Positions 20,417 to 31,704 of a DNA stretch of 64,000 nucleotides are shown in pieces. The position numbers and the translations under genes were made by a program. Position 1 is the first letter of the stretch. Each line of letters begins with the position of its first letter. The notes below the pieces were generated by a model. That model ran no database searches and had not been told where the DNA came from. It saw nothing but the letters and a program-made list of their open reading frames with translations. The DNA comes from Bufo bufo (taxonomy: Eukaryota; Chordata; Amphibia; Anura; Bufonidae): contig NC_053390.1 in assembly GCF_905171765.1 (NCBI RefSeq), positions 302,043,122 to 302,107,121 of the forward strand. The letters are read 5' to 3'.

Positions 20417-21656
20417 TATCATGGTGTTGTGGGTACGGTGTACCTTATATATTGAAAGACATAATAATGAGAGAACAGATGTTATATCATTGGCGCAGGA
20501 TTATAGGTGCCCTACTGTCCCATATATCCCTTCCACCTGGTGTTTTCTGTATAACCAACTAAGTGTTGATACCGGTGTGGTGGAGAATCTGCCAAACAAA
20601 TCCATATTTGAATTATCATATTCTGCGAAGTTACCGTCCGGCATCTGAGACGTCTATCAGTGTGAAGTGTCTGCGCGTCGTCCGGTTACCTGGTGACGGA
20701 TGACGCTCTGACACAACTTCCGGCAGCCTGTGTGACTGTGCGACGCAGCTTCCGGTGGAGTGGAGCACATGCTGACGGCGTGCGTTCCACATGCGTTCCA
20801 CCGGGAGTGGGCGGAACAATAGGGCGGAAACAGCTGGAGGCGCTGAATTTAAAAGGAGACACAGCAGTGTATGCTGCGTCTCCACACTACTGGCATCCTG
20901 TGGTGAGGCAAGGCGAGGATATTATTGGGGACACTTCCCTATACCCCGGAGGACGTGTACCACTGACCGTCTACACCGCTTTGTATCTACAAAGAAAGGA
21001 ACTCTCTGCTGAAGCAGTAAGTTAGAAACATATACTTTATGAATGCTATATGGATACGTATAGAATTGAAGCACATTTAGTGATTGTGATTTTTTGCACA
21101 TTTACTTTATTTTTTAGAAACCCTCTGACTTCAGTAAGCCCCTGATGAGTTTCATCGTTATTGAAACGAAACATGGCATGTTGGGTAGTATACTGAGGGA
21201 ATTACAGGGAATAGGCCCCATCTAGGGACAGGTTCCGTATGGGGTCGCCCCTGTCGGGGCGGGTACTCCGTGAAGCAGGTCTATGAGTATAGCCCCTAAC
21301 CATCCATATAGGGAGGGCTCTAGACCAGGGCATTATAGGAGAATATAATTGCCATATCATCTGAAGCAACTTGGCCAGATTGTCATATTATATCATCTGA
21401 AGCATCTTGGCCACCTGTGCCCACACCACACAAGAGTACTACGTCATCCACCACCGAGTGAGTCATACGTCTACAGGACGGGGTAAGATCCATCCATTAT
21501 CTTACATCTTATAGACGAAACGGGATGGTGGTAATATATGTGTATATATGTGTGTATGTATTACGTCTATGTCCCACTACAACCACCAATGTTTTTAGTG
21601 ATATTAGAGTAAAAGTTATATTTTAAAATATACTCAGTCCACATGTGGTAAATACA
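20417..21656 (+). mobile_element. Penelope-like unit inserted in Tc1 A
   Basis: A 1240-base insert interrupts the Tc1 coding region. It is flanked by 188-bp direct copies of Tc1 sequence (20229-20416 and 21657-21844) differing at one base by eye. It has a GC-rich left half with repeated CTTCCGG motifs and an AT-rich right end, and it contains a canonical hammerhead ribozyme. No RT or GIY-YIG coding sequence is present, so it would be a terminal repeat or non-autonomous copy. The ribozyme is the main basis for the Penelope-like call. Confidence 0.55.
21132..21195 (+). ncRNA. Hammerhead ribozyme, type I, complete core
   Basis: All parts of a type I hammerhead can be read on the + strand. Helix I is formed by CAGTA (21132-21136) with TACTG (21191-21195) and by CCC (21139-21141) with GGG (21183-21185), with an internal loop between. 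Then come CTGATGA (21142-21148), stem II GTTTCA/TGAAAC with a seven-base loop (21149-21167), and GAA (21168-21170). Helix III is ACAT/ATGT with loop GGC (21171-21181), and T21182 precedes the cleavage site. Every invariant core base is present. Such ribozymes process RNAs of Penelope-like elements. Confidence 0.85.
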
Positions 21657-21844
21657 ACTGCGTCTTACCTCAGCAGCGATGGCGCGCTGTGAGAGACCCT
21701 GCTTATGCAGTTCAACAACCCGACCACGTTCAAAAAGGGAGAGTTTTCTTGCCTTTGCCATCACAACGTGTGACTACCTGACAGAAAATGACAATGAATC
21801 CACATCTTTGCACAGATTTGGCCTTTTAAAGGCATGTGGTCCTA
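21657..21844. repeat. 188-bp direct repeat, right copy
   Basis: Second copy of 20229-20416, offset by 1428 bases, with one visible base difference. It continues without a break into the right part of the Tc1 element. Confidence 0.85.
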
Positions 21845-22123
21845 AAATTTGGATCAGCTGAAAAACAGCCTGTTTCAGTTTAATCGTTATTTTCAATTAA
21901 TTGAATGCTCCAAAAATGTTTTGTCTCACTCTCATTTCTTCTTGTTGCATGATGAAGCTCTACTTGGAACCTTGTTAAGATCCGACAATGTAAAATAAGA
22001 TTTTTTGCAATTTTTCAAGTGGTCTTAAACTTTTGATCAGGAGTTCAGGACTGTATGTGTATACAGCTAAACCTGCCAATAACCTTAATATTTATATGTT
22101 AAAGACAAAAGCAGAGTTATTTA

Positions 22124-22418
22124 GGGTCCATTCACATGTCCGTATGTGTTTTGCGGATACGAAAAAACACGGACACCGGCAATGTGCGTTCCGCATTTTG
22201 CGGATCGCACATCACCAACACTCTCATAGAAAATGCCTTTTCTTGTCCGCAATTGCGGACAAGAATAGGACATATTCTATTTTTTTGTGGAATGGAAGTG
22301 CGGACCTGCAAATGGGGATGCGGACAGCAAATTCCGGCCCCAGTGAAAATGAATGGGTCCGCACCTGGAACCGAGCGGAACGGATGCGGGCTCATTTTGC
22401 GGACGTGTGAATGGACCC
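22124..22418. mobile_element. PIF/Harbinger-like MITE with TTA duplication
   Basis: A 295-base non-coding element with termini GGGTCCATTCACATGTCCG and CGGACGTGTGAATGGACCC, flanked by TTA on each side (22121-22123, 22419-22421). A 3-bp TTA/TAA target is the hallmark of PIF/Harbinger. Internally it is full of TTGCGGA motifs. Confidence 0.8.
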
Positions 22419-22439
22419 TTACTGTGACTTTATATTTTG

Positions 22440-22660
22440 AATGTCAACGTGGAGACAGGACAGCACTACTAATTGATCAATTTCAGTCCAAAAAATAGCG
22501 GTGGTGCTCACAGTGTCAGGCCCCGACCTGAGGGCCCCCTTGGTAACCAGAGAAGATATGAAAAACCGCAGCACTCCCAGTCTTGAATCCAATCTTGTGT
22601 TTATTAACACCGAAAAAGATAGCAAAGTTTCGACACCAAGGTCTTTTTCAAGCTATAGCT
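22440..22660 (-). mobile_element. Hammerhead-repeat relic
   Basis: On the minus strand, GACCTTGGTGTC forms a hairpin followed by GAAAC (22643-22627), the stem II and 3' core of a hammerhead. The expected CTGATGA is changed to TTGAAAA. TTAATAAACACAAG follows, as in the 3' parts of related repeats. It is probably inactive. Confidence 0.4.
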
Positions 22661-25015
22661 ATCATTTTGGGAATGTCATTTTTTTTTTTTAGGACGTTAG
22701 AAGGCTTAGAAGTTTAGAAGCAATTCTTAAAATTTTTAAGAAAATTGCCAAAACCCACTTTTTAAGGACCAGTTCAGGTCTGAAGTCACTTTTCTAGGGC
22801 CTACATAGTGGATACCCGTATAAATGACCCCATTGTAGAAACTAAACCCCTCAAGTTACTTAAAACCGATTTTACTAACTTTGTTAACCCTTTAGGCGTT
22901 CCACAAGAATTAAAGGAAAATGGAGATCAAATAAAAAAAATTCACTTTTTTGGCAGATTTTCCATTTTATTCCAATTTTTTCTTTAACACATCGATGGTT
23001 AACAGCCAAACAAAACTTAATATTTATTACCCAGATTCTGCGGTTTACAGAAACACCCCATATGTGGTCATAAAATGCTGTTTGGGCACACGGCAGGGCG
23101 CAGAGGAAAAGGAGCGCCTAATGGTTTTTAGATGCCATGTCCCATTTGAAGCCCCCCTGATGCACCCTTACAGTAGAAACTCCCTAGAAGTGACCCCATT
23201 TTGGAAACTAGGGGATAAGGTTCCAGTTATATTGGTACTATTTTTGGGTACATATGATTTTTTGATCATTCATTATAACACTTTATGGGACAAGGTGACC
23301 AAAAAATTTGTTGTTTTAGCACAGTTTTTATTTATTTTTACAGCGTTCACCTGAGGGGTTCGGTCAAGTGACATTTTTATAGAGCAGATCGTTACGGATG
23401 TGGCAATACCTAATATGTATACTTTTTCTTATTTCTTCAAGTTTTACACAATAATGTGTCCATGTTCTGAGAGCTGTAGTTTTTTTAAGTTTTTTTAGCG
23501 ATTTTCTTATGTAGGGGCTCATTTTTTCTGGGATGAGGTGACGGTTTTATTGGTACAATTTTGTGGGACATACGCCTTTTTGATCACTTGGTGTTGCACT
23601 TTTTGTGATGTAAGGTGACAAAAATGTTTTTTTTTTTTTTTTCACGGTGTTCACCCGAGGGGTAAGGTCATGTGATATTATACCTAATATGTATACTTTT
23701 TTTTTTATTTCACTTTAACACAATAATAGCATTTTTGAAACAATAATGTGTCCATGTTCTGAGAGCTGTAGTTTTTTTAAGTTTTTTGAGAGATTTTCTT
23801 ATGTATGGGCTCATTTTTTGCAGGATGAGGTGATAATTTTATTGGTACCATTTTGTGGGACATACGCCTTTTTGATCACTTGGTGTTGCACTTTTTGTGA
23901 TGTAAGGTGACAAAAATGGCTTTTTTTGACACAGTTTTTATTTTTTATTTTTTACGGTGTTTCCCTGAGGGGTTAGGTCATGTGATATTGTTATAGAGCT
24001 GGTTGTTACGGAGGTGGCGATACCTAATATGTATACTTTTTTTATTTATTTCACTTTAACACAATAATAGCATTTTTGAAACAAAAGAAATTATGTTTTA
24101 GTGTCTCCATGTTCTGAGAGCTATAGTTTTTTTTTTTTTTTGAGAGATTTTCTTATGTAGGGGCTCATTTTTTGCAGAATGAGCTGTCGGTTTTATTGGT
24201 ACCATTTTGTGGGATATACGCCTTTTTGATCACTTGGTGTTGCACTTTTTGCGATGTAAGGTGACAAAAATAGCTGTTTTTGACAGTTTTTTTTAATGGT
24301 GTTTATCTATCGGACTGGGTCGATCATGTTATATATTTATAGAGCCGACCGTCATGGACGCGGCAATACCAAATATGTCTATTTATTTTATTTTTTTCTA
24401 TTTTTAATTATTTTTCTTTATTCTTTACCTGGGGATATATTTATTTTTACATGTGAAACCTTTTTTTTTCTTTTTTTTTAACACTTTATTTTTTTCTTTT
24501 AAACTTTTCGTCCCCCATAAGGTCATACAAGACTTCACTTTTTTTTTTTTTTTCAATGTTGATTTCTCCTGTAACTGAGGCTGACATAGTAGCCCCAGTT
24601 ACAGGGGAAATACACCCGCCAGAGAGGCTGTACAGCGCAATACAGTGCTGTACAGCCTCAGTGCAGGGCTGATCGAGGTCTATGAAAGACCTGACAGCTC
24701 CTGCACTCTCCCGGCTCCGGCGATCACATGACCGCCGGGCCGGAACAGGAAGCGCATGGCGCTTCCTGCACTGTATACAAAGCGCTCGGTGAGCGCTGTG
24801 TATACAGCGATCTAGAAGGCAGGGACACCTGGGCACTGTCCCTGCATTCTCTAAGGGTTGCCCTGCTGTCACTGACAGCGGGCAACCCGATTTGCAGCTT
24901 TACGATTAGCGTGCAGCTGCAGTCTCTGAACGGACGTTCAGGAACATCCAATCAGAGATATAGAACCACCTCCCGGACATTTTTAGTCTATGGGCGGACG
25001 GGAGGTGGTTAAACC
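22660..25015. repeat. Long non-autonomous repeat with T-rich tandem units
   Basis: No protein is encoded. T-rich text such as GATACCTAATATGTATACTT recurs at about 23407, 23683, 24014 and 24364, giving three to four imperfect units of roughly 280-345 bases. The right third (24560-25015) is GC-rich with many short inverted repeats and ends near GGACGGGAGGTGGTTAAA. Motifs such as GGACCAGTTCAGGTCTGAAG recur at 34010, so the family is dispersed. It may be piggyBac-related, but I could not confirm the TTAA ends. Confidence 0.5.
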
Positions 25016-26953
25016 TACTGTTTCCATAGAACGCGCTATAAGAATTACAGAGTAATAAACAGTCTGGTTGGACTAAAAAGTTAGAGAAAAAAAAATTCTT
25101 CTAATGCCACAGCGCAAAAGGCACTTCATAATGCTGTGCCTGCCACACTCACACCATTTATATAGGTCAGTACACAAGAGTTAGGAGATTTGAAATGGGA
25201 GTTGAGGAGTTAGAAGGAGAGGAGCCAGACTAGGCTCTGTCCTCTGGGCCTTGCCCCAGAGAGTGAAGCTACTTCAGCCCATGTAGTCCAGGACTGGGAC
25301 GTAAGGATCTGTAACTGTAACATCCCTACTAAGAATCCTTCCAGGGACTTAGGAAAAATTGCAACCTCTTCAAAGAATGGAGCAGAGAGTTTTGCCTGCC
25401 ATAAAGGAGGCTGCCATTGGGTTGCTGGATTACTGAACTACTGAACTATAGGAAATAGACAAAGGAAGATAACTGCGGTTTATCAGGCTTTAGTCACCTT
25501 TGCATTTGGTGGAGACATTATAAGCTTCAAGCTGCCCACCATAACTAAGAACAGAAAGGCCATCTGTCAGAATACTTATTTACAGAGTATCCAAACCACT
25601 ATTGAAAGGCTGAGTAACAGAAACAAGATCAGGAACCAAGTACAAGTTAGATCATCATTTCTACCTAGTGGAGCTGAAACCTATAGACACCACCTCACTG
25701 AGCCTGGAATGGGAATTAACAGCTTTATCATCTTTATCTATGACAAAGTGCTGTTAATTGATGATATTTATTACAATACTGTAATTTAAAAGTAAAGTTC
25801 CTGCCTGGTTCAACTACTGCCTCCCTTATTATTCCATCCCATCTCCTCATTGCACCTAATGGTGCTGGCGTCACGAACAACAACCTAGGTGCCCAGCCGC
25901 AAAAGCACCTTAAACACCTATACCATCAAGGGCACCTCAACTTCCACCTGGCTGGTGTTCCCTGCAATAGAGAGTGCCCCGGAGGATTTTGTGCTGTCTT
26001 CCCCTCCACTGTAGGCTGGCCCAGGGGACAACTGAACTGTGAGTACTACTACCCTCACTCGGCACATCATCACCATTACACTCACATAACACCCCTAGGG
26101 CGCGGGTGTTGCACAGGTGCAACACTCCTGCCTTGCACCCTGCCAAAACATTTAACATCAAGGGTACCTCAACTACCACCAGGCAGCAGTCTCAAGACCA
26201 GGGTGTGCTTTAAAGGACAAAAAGGTCTCTCCTGTCACTTCACGACTCCATGGAGAGCCAGAGAGGGGGGATTGTCACTGTGAATACTACTACTACCCTC
26301 AGGGCAAACACTCTCATCATCCACCCACCTCTCCCAGGCTATCTGTAAATAAAGTTGATTAGAGCAAAAGTGTCATGTTTCATTGGATGCTATATTATGG
26401 AAACATAAAAGACACATGTGTTCTGTATGTGTTCTGCCATACAGATTCCTGCAAATGTCTCCCCCACGTTCATGAAGCCTTAGACTATCATTCTGCTCAA
26501 TCCTCACTTGACCTCACTTGGTCTTCCTTCATCCAGGGCAAAAATTTACTTCCCTACCCAACCCCATATCAAATATCCTTCCCAAGGTTGAGTGGCTTGT
26601 TGGCATCTGTCCTGGCACCTGCCACTCAGGGTGTATTCCCTGTCAGTCCCTTTCTAGCTAGGCCCCTTTCTCCCTAATTTATTTCTGTATCTGAACTTTC
26701 ATTAATATCTGTATACAAAGTAAAGTTTTGCATATTAGGCTAAGAGTATTTTCTTCTGCACAGACGTACTGTACTCTCTAAAGTTCACTAGGTGGCACTG
26801 TAATGCTGAGTGTATGTGAGTGGGATATAAGTCATACTGTATATGACTAGTGGGTGGGATCATACATATCATAACTGAAGGAAAGGCAAGAAACACTTCA
26901 CACATGCATTACTTACAGTTGTCATTTACAGCAAGTACATTTTCTTTCTGAAA
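25016..26953. other. Intergenic DNA upstream of V2
   Basis: No gene is seen. An imperfect tandem duplication of about 235 bases covers 25927-26400: AAGGGCACCTCAACTTCCACC recurs as AAGGGTACCTCAACTACCACC, and TGAGTACTACTACCCTCA recurs about 240 bases later. The last 200 bases before V2 presumably hold its promoter, but no element is clear. Confidence 0.5.
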
Positions 26954-27542
26954 ATGTCTACATGGAATATGCTTTTCTTCAAGGCCATAATAATATTCTC
27001 TTTATGTAAGTATGTGTCTGGTGTAGGATTTATGCTGTGTGCACTGTATACCAATGAACTGTCGTTTGGATATCTTCTATGCCAGTGGTTTCTAACCGGT
27101 AGCTCTCCAGCTCTTCTGGAACTATAACTCCCAGTATACCCTTACAGCCACAGAGGAGACTTGTAGCTCCACAACAGCTGAACACAGGTTGAAGACCACT
27201 GCTCTAGATTATTACATTGGTGAAGAGTTTTTTTTATTTATCTCATGTATGTTTTTTAGGTTCTTCATGCACCTGTAATATTGTACAGATTGCCAGACAA
27301 GACGGCGTGGCAGGAGAAGATGTCAATCTCAGTTGTGACCATGCGGCAATAACAAGTAGTGATTACATCCACTGGTACAGGGTGTTTCCAGGGCAAGGAC
27401 CAGTATTTCTAATCAGTGGCTTCAGGGACAATGAACTTGAAGATTATAAAATAACCTTTGGAAAAGACAGAAAGTCCAGCATCCTCAGTATAAGGGATGT
27501 GAAGCCTGAAGACAGTGCTGTCTATCTGTGTGCTCAGAGTGA
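26954..27542 (+). CDS. T-cell receptor V segment V2
   Basis: Two exons. The leader exon 26954-27005 encodes MSTWNMLFFKAIIIFSL and ends at GTAAGT. The 254-base intron holds a small MITE and ends TTTTTTAG. The V exon 27260-27542 joins in phase 1 and encodes a V domain with the first cysteine in VNLSCDH, tryptophan in IHWYRVFPGQGP, and KPEDSAVYLCAQS at the end. The frame is open. The N terminus is cysteine-rich (SSCTCNIVQI), and V2 has one cysteine more there than V3. It resembles TCR alpha/delta V regions. It is roughly 60% identical by eye to V3, so the two form one subgroup distinct from V1. Function is likely but expression is not shown. Confidence 0.82.
27083..27201. mobile_element. Small hAT-like MITE in the V2 intron
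   Basis: 119 bases bounded by CAGTGGTTTCTAACC and GGTTGAAGACCACTG, with ACTATAACTCCCAGTATACCC inside. The termini are inverted. Flanking 8-mers match at only four positions, so the target duplication is decayed. It accounts for most of the extra length of this intron compared with V3. Confidence 0.6.
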
Positions 27543-27581
27543 CACAGAGTTACACACACATTTCCTGCCTGTACAATATAA
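27543..27581 (+). promoter_or_regulatory. 23-RSS of V2
   Basis: Heptamer CACAGAG (27543-27549), 23-base spacer, nonamer ACAATATAA (27573-27581). The heptamer differs from consensus at one base and the nonamer at four. The spacer is exactly 23 and its second half (TTTCCTGCCTGT) is shared with V3. Confidence 0.75.
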
Positions 27582-28330
27582 CACTATATATAAGTTCTAT
27601 GAACATGAAGTACAGAGTAATGCCAGGGTTTACTTCTGCACAGAGAATCCCTTGTGAGTCTCTTCTTATGTTTGGTATATAACATACCACTATGTGACAC
27701 ATGCTTCGATAATGTTAATAGGAGTTGTAGTACATATAGCAGCAATAGGCACAGTTCTGAGTAGGGTATGTTGGTTTGTGGTGGCTCACCCTACTGTTGT
27801 ATATAGAATGGGTGCTCCAACTGGTATAGACACACCCCGTCTATACAACTACATTATATACTTTACACAGTTCTGAGTAGGCTTCTCTCAACAGTTGTGT
27901 ATAGGCAGTAACAATGATGGTAGTAGTCCTCCCTGAGTCTTTCTCTAGATACACTTTTCAATCTTCACAAATAACCACAGGTATGCAATTCTGTCATCAT
28001 CTACTCTTTTTGCAATGCCTAGAAGTGGGGTGTAAAACTCAGATCTTGATGGCTAGTCAGTCTCAAAAGTGTGGTGGGTGCTGAAGGCAATTAACTCTAT
28101 ACTATTAAAGTATTTTGCCAAAAACAACCATTGCCTTTTTGTCTTATCCAAGCATGAACTTAAAAGTGGTTCTCAACCATTAAACATTTCTGTTCTTTTT
28201 CTCAAAGAGATAGTCTTTCAGTTTCACTTTGCTGAGGCCTAAAATAAAATAAAAAATCACAATTGTCCCCACCTGCATTCATAACCTCATAATGAGAAAA
28301 TGGAAATAGAATGTTCAAAATCATTGCTAA
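27582..28330. other. Spacer downstream of V2
   Basis: No gene or clear repeat is seen. A chance CACAGAG heptamer at 27639 lacks a nonamer. Confidence 0.5.
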
Positions 28331-28898
28331 TTTACTGAAAAGGAAAACCTAAAATCTTGCAGTATTTAGACCCTATACTCAGTACTTAGTTGAAGAATCT
28401 TTGGCAGCAATTACAGCCTCTAGTCTTCTTGGGTATGATGCCACAAGGTATGCACATCTGAAATTGGGGATTTTTTGCCATTTTTATCTGCAAATACTCT
28501 CAAGTTCTGTCAAGCTGCATGGGGACTGGTGGTACACAGTTATTTTCACGTCTCTTTAGAGATATTTAATTGGCTTCAAGTCATGGCTCTGGCTGGGTTA
28601 CTAAAGGACATTCACATAGTTGTCCGAAAGCCTCTACTATGTTGTCTGTGTGTTTAGGCTTATTGTCTTGTTGGAAGGTAAACCTCCAGCACAGTCTGAG
28701 GTCCAGAGCACTCTGGATCAGGTTTTCATTAGGAATATCTCTGTACTTTGGTCCATTCAGCTTTCATTCAACTCTGACCTGTCTTCCTGTCCCAGCCGCT
28801 GAAAAACACCCCCACAGAATAATGCTGGCACCACCATGTTTCATTGTAGGGATTCTATTGGGCAGAACCTGGTTTCCTCCAAAAATATGCAGTAAGCC

Positions 28899-29906
28899 GG
28901 ATTGTGACTAATGCACACTGGCGCAAAATTAATGGTTTTTAGTTCGTGACACCAATTGCAATGTGCGCAGGTTATAGTCTCAGGGCCCTTTAAGATGTTA
29001 TAACTCACATACCAGGTGAGGAATGCCAGAGGGGGATAATGTCTCTGTGTAATGTCAATGGTGTCTCCTACCTTGGTACGGCTGGACTCCTGGATCCAGG
29101 CTCACTTGCAATAAAATGAGTGTTGTTAATAGGAGCAACTGAGGAACTTGGGTAATAGTAAATGAGATCCAGACTGGTGATATAATCCAACTTGTCTTTA
29201 CTTAATGGGTGCAGCATAAATCCATATGAGTACAGCAATAGTCTTTAGGTCCCAGCAGGTATTGGCAATGTATGGCAGGGGTTAATGCCTCTTCTGCTCC
29301 TATACTATATGCCTAGTGAGTCTGGCAGGTATTTATCTTCTGCTCTGTCTGTCTTCTGCTTGGTATGGGCCTGACTAGCTGAGGAGGAATTTGGCTTCTC
29401 CTGGTCTCTGGATTTGTACTCACAGCTTGGCTCACAGGGAATGCTTCTTCCTGGAGGCTGGAGATGGCTGCTTTTCTTGTCAACCAGCTGAGGCTGATGG
29501 CTCAGGCTGGGAAGAGTGATCTTGGCCTCAGCCAAGGCTCGATCCTGTCTTGGGATCCCTGTTTCTGGGAGCTCCTACTAACACACCCTTCCCCTAGCCG
29601 GGGTGGCTGGTACACTGACTAGAACTTTCTTTCCTCCCCATGAGGCAGGATGTGGGAACATTCCACACCTCCTCAATAAGGGGGGGAGCTAGATTGGAAT
29701 GTATTATTCCAGTCTAGATATGCTAAACTGAACTAAACACATTGCTGCCACCTGCTGGTGTACATGGAAAATTACAGCAATAATATGAAACAGGCATAGA
29801 AAATACATATAATGGAAAATGCAATGTTAGATCACACAAGATGACATTATACATACACCTGGCATGATGCAGCAGGGAGAGTTTAGTGATATACTCTGGG
29901 ATGTTA
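28899..29906 (-). repeat. Possible solo LTR inside Tc1 relic B
   Basis: On the minus strand the insert begins TGTAACATCCCAGAGTATAT and ends TTAGTCACA, with TG...CA borders as in LTRs. Its length is about 1 kb and no coding sequence is present. A 5-bp target duplication is not evident, so the call is tentative. Confidence 0.4.
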
Positions 29907-30201
29907 CACATGATGCTTAGAATTCAGGCCCAAAAGTTTAATCTTGGTTTCATCATACCAAAGAATCTTGTTTCTCACAGTCGGAGAGTCTTTTAAGCAC
30001 TTATTTTGCAAACTTTCATGTGCCTTTTACTGAGGGGAGGCTTCTTTCTGGTCACTCTGCCATGAAGTCCAGATTGGAGGAATGCTACATTGATGGTTAA
30101 CTTTCCAGAAATGTCTTCCATCTGCACAGAGGATCTTTGGAACTCAGCCAGAGTTGGATTCTTGGTCACCTTTCTTATCAAGGCCCTTTTTACCCCAATA
30201 A

Positions 30202-30539
30202 GGCTGGGTTCACATCACAGTTTCATTTTCTGTTCTACTGATCCGTCAGAAGAGCAGAAAACAACAAAAAAACATCCTGTAGTTTATGCATCTGTTATGC
30301 TCAATTATGCACATTTTGCATTCGTTTTAGCCATTTCCATCTGAGATCCGTTATTTTAGATTGAGCAAAAATACTTTGTGCAGGACTTTAATTTCCATCC
30401 AAAACAACGGAGCTCAGATGTAAATGGCTAAAATGGATGCAAAGTATGCATAACTGAGCATAACAAATTCTTAAAATACAGGATGCTTTTTTTTTTTCTG
30501 TTCTTCTGACCGATCACAAATGGTGATGTGAACCCAGGC
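30202..30539. mobile_element. MITE in Tc1 relic B
   Basis: Termini GGCTGGGTTCACATCAC and GTGATGTGAACCCAGGC are inverted repeats. Flanks TAA and TTA fit a mutated 3-bp Harbinger target. It is non-coding and contains an internal inverted repeat around TTCTGTTCTTCTGA. Confidence 0.6.
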
Positions 30540-31390
30540 TTACTTAGTTTGGTAGGAGGCCAGCACTGAGAAGAGTCCTAGTTGTTTCAGACTTCTTCCA
30601 TTTAAGGAGAATTATGGAGGTCACTGTGCTCTTGGGAGCTTTCAGTGCAGCAGATTTTTTTTTTTTTTTTTTTTGCAGTCTTCTCCAGATATGTTCCTCC
30701 ACACAATCCTGTCTCTAATCTCTACTGGCAGTTCTTTCCTCCTCATGGCTTTGTTCGTGCTTTTATATGCATTGTCACCTGTTAGACTATATATCGACAG
30801 AGGTCTGTCTTTCCAAATCATGTCCAATCAACTGAATGCACCAATGCATAGAAACATCTGATCAAGAAAAATGGGAGGCCCTCAGATATAAATTTTAAGT
30901 GTTATGGCAAAGGGTCTGAATTACTTGCATGCAAAATTTTAGTTTTTCTTTTCAATAAATTTGCAAACATTTCTAAAATTCTGTTTTCCCCTCATTAATG
31001 GGGATTGAGTGCAGATTAATGGGGAACAACTTGATTTGTTTTTAAATTTAACAAAGTTCAGTAACATAATAAAATGTGAAAAAAGTTAAAGGGTCTGAAG
31101 ACTTTTCAAATGCACTGTGCTTTGCAACAGCACACACTAGAGATGTCTTGCCTCTAGAATTCCAAAAAAGAGAAAAAGTATGGATTGCACATCCACATGC
31201 CATGCATTGATCTATTATTGATTTTCGGCACAATTCACATTGCTTCTCAGTATAATTCATTGTATTCAGTGTCATATTACACATACCACACACTATGCAT
31301 TAGTATTTGTTTTGATTAAATTGCATAGGCATACTCACCACATCAAGGTTGCCTCTATGAGTGGGCACCTACTCTAAATTGGTGCAGTAC

Positions 31391-31704
31391 CAGGGGCGTA
31401 GCTAAAGGTTCATGGGCCTTGGTGCAAGAGTTTAGCTTGGGCCCCCCTTCCCTCAGTGCTTTGTGGCCAGGGGCAGGGAAGAACATAGCCTTCATGCTGC
31501 CTGAGGCAAAAATTGAAACGGTACCTCCCTCCACCCCATGCCAAATTTCTGACATAACCCCTTTCCTCCAGCCGGCAACTTGACCAGTATGCATTTGCTA
31601 TAATACTGGTGTCTTCTTATGTGGCACAAGGGTCTTTGGGCCCCCTCAGGCTTCTGGGCCCGGTAGCGACTGCTACCTCTGCACCCCCTATAGCTACGCC
31701 CCTG
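31391..31704. mobile_element. hAT MITE with perfect 8-bp duplication
   Basis: A 314-base element bounded by CAGGGGCGTAGCTA and TAGCTACGCCCCTG, a perfect 14-bp inverted repeat. It is flanked by identical 8-mers TGCAGTAC (31383-31390, 31705-31712). The 8-bp target is diagnostic of hAT. It is non-coding. Confidence 0.9.

Larger units (their letters stand above)
19076..22053 (-). mobile_element. Tc1-like transposon A, interrupted
   Basis: Long inverted repeats start CAGTCCTGATCAAAAG (19076) and end in the complement (AACTTTTGATCAGGAGTT...GGACTG, 22053), both flanked by TA (19074-19075, 22054-22055). The total length is 2978 bases, of which 1428 come from a later insertion with its target duplication. 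It sits within the putative 3' LTR of the BEL/Pao element. Confidence 0.88.
28330..31125 (-). pseudogene. Tc1-like transposon relic B, interrupted twice
   Basis: The + strand text is antisense to an old Tc1 transposase gene; phrases such as GGCAGCAATTACAGCCTC, TGTTTCATTGTAGGGATTCT and TCCAAATCATGTCCAATCAA are familiar from fish and frog Tc1 copies. The element is split by about 1 kb of LTR-like DNA (28899-29906) and a MITE (30202-30539). The right end lies near TCAAATGCACTG (31120). It has many stops and no usable frame. Confidence 0.65.

Noticed and set aside
24486..25012. Open frames of 75-128 codons on both strands
   Set aside because: GC-rich end of a dispersed repeat, with no protein similarity recognised.
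27631..27660. A second CACAGAG heptamer (27639-27645) after a V-like VYFCTEN stretch downstream of V2
   Set aside because: No nonamer at 12 or 23 bases, no framework before it; judged chance similarity.
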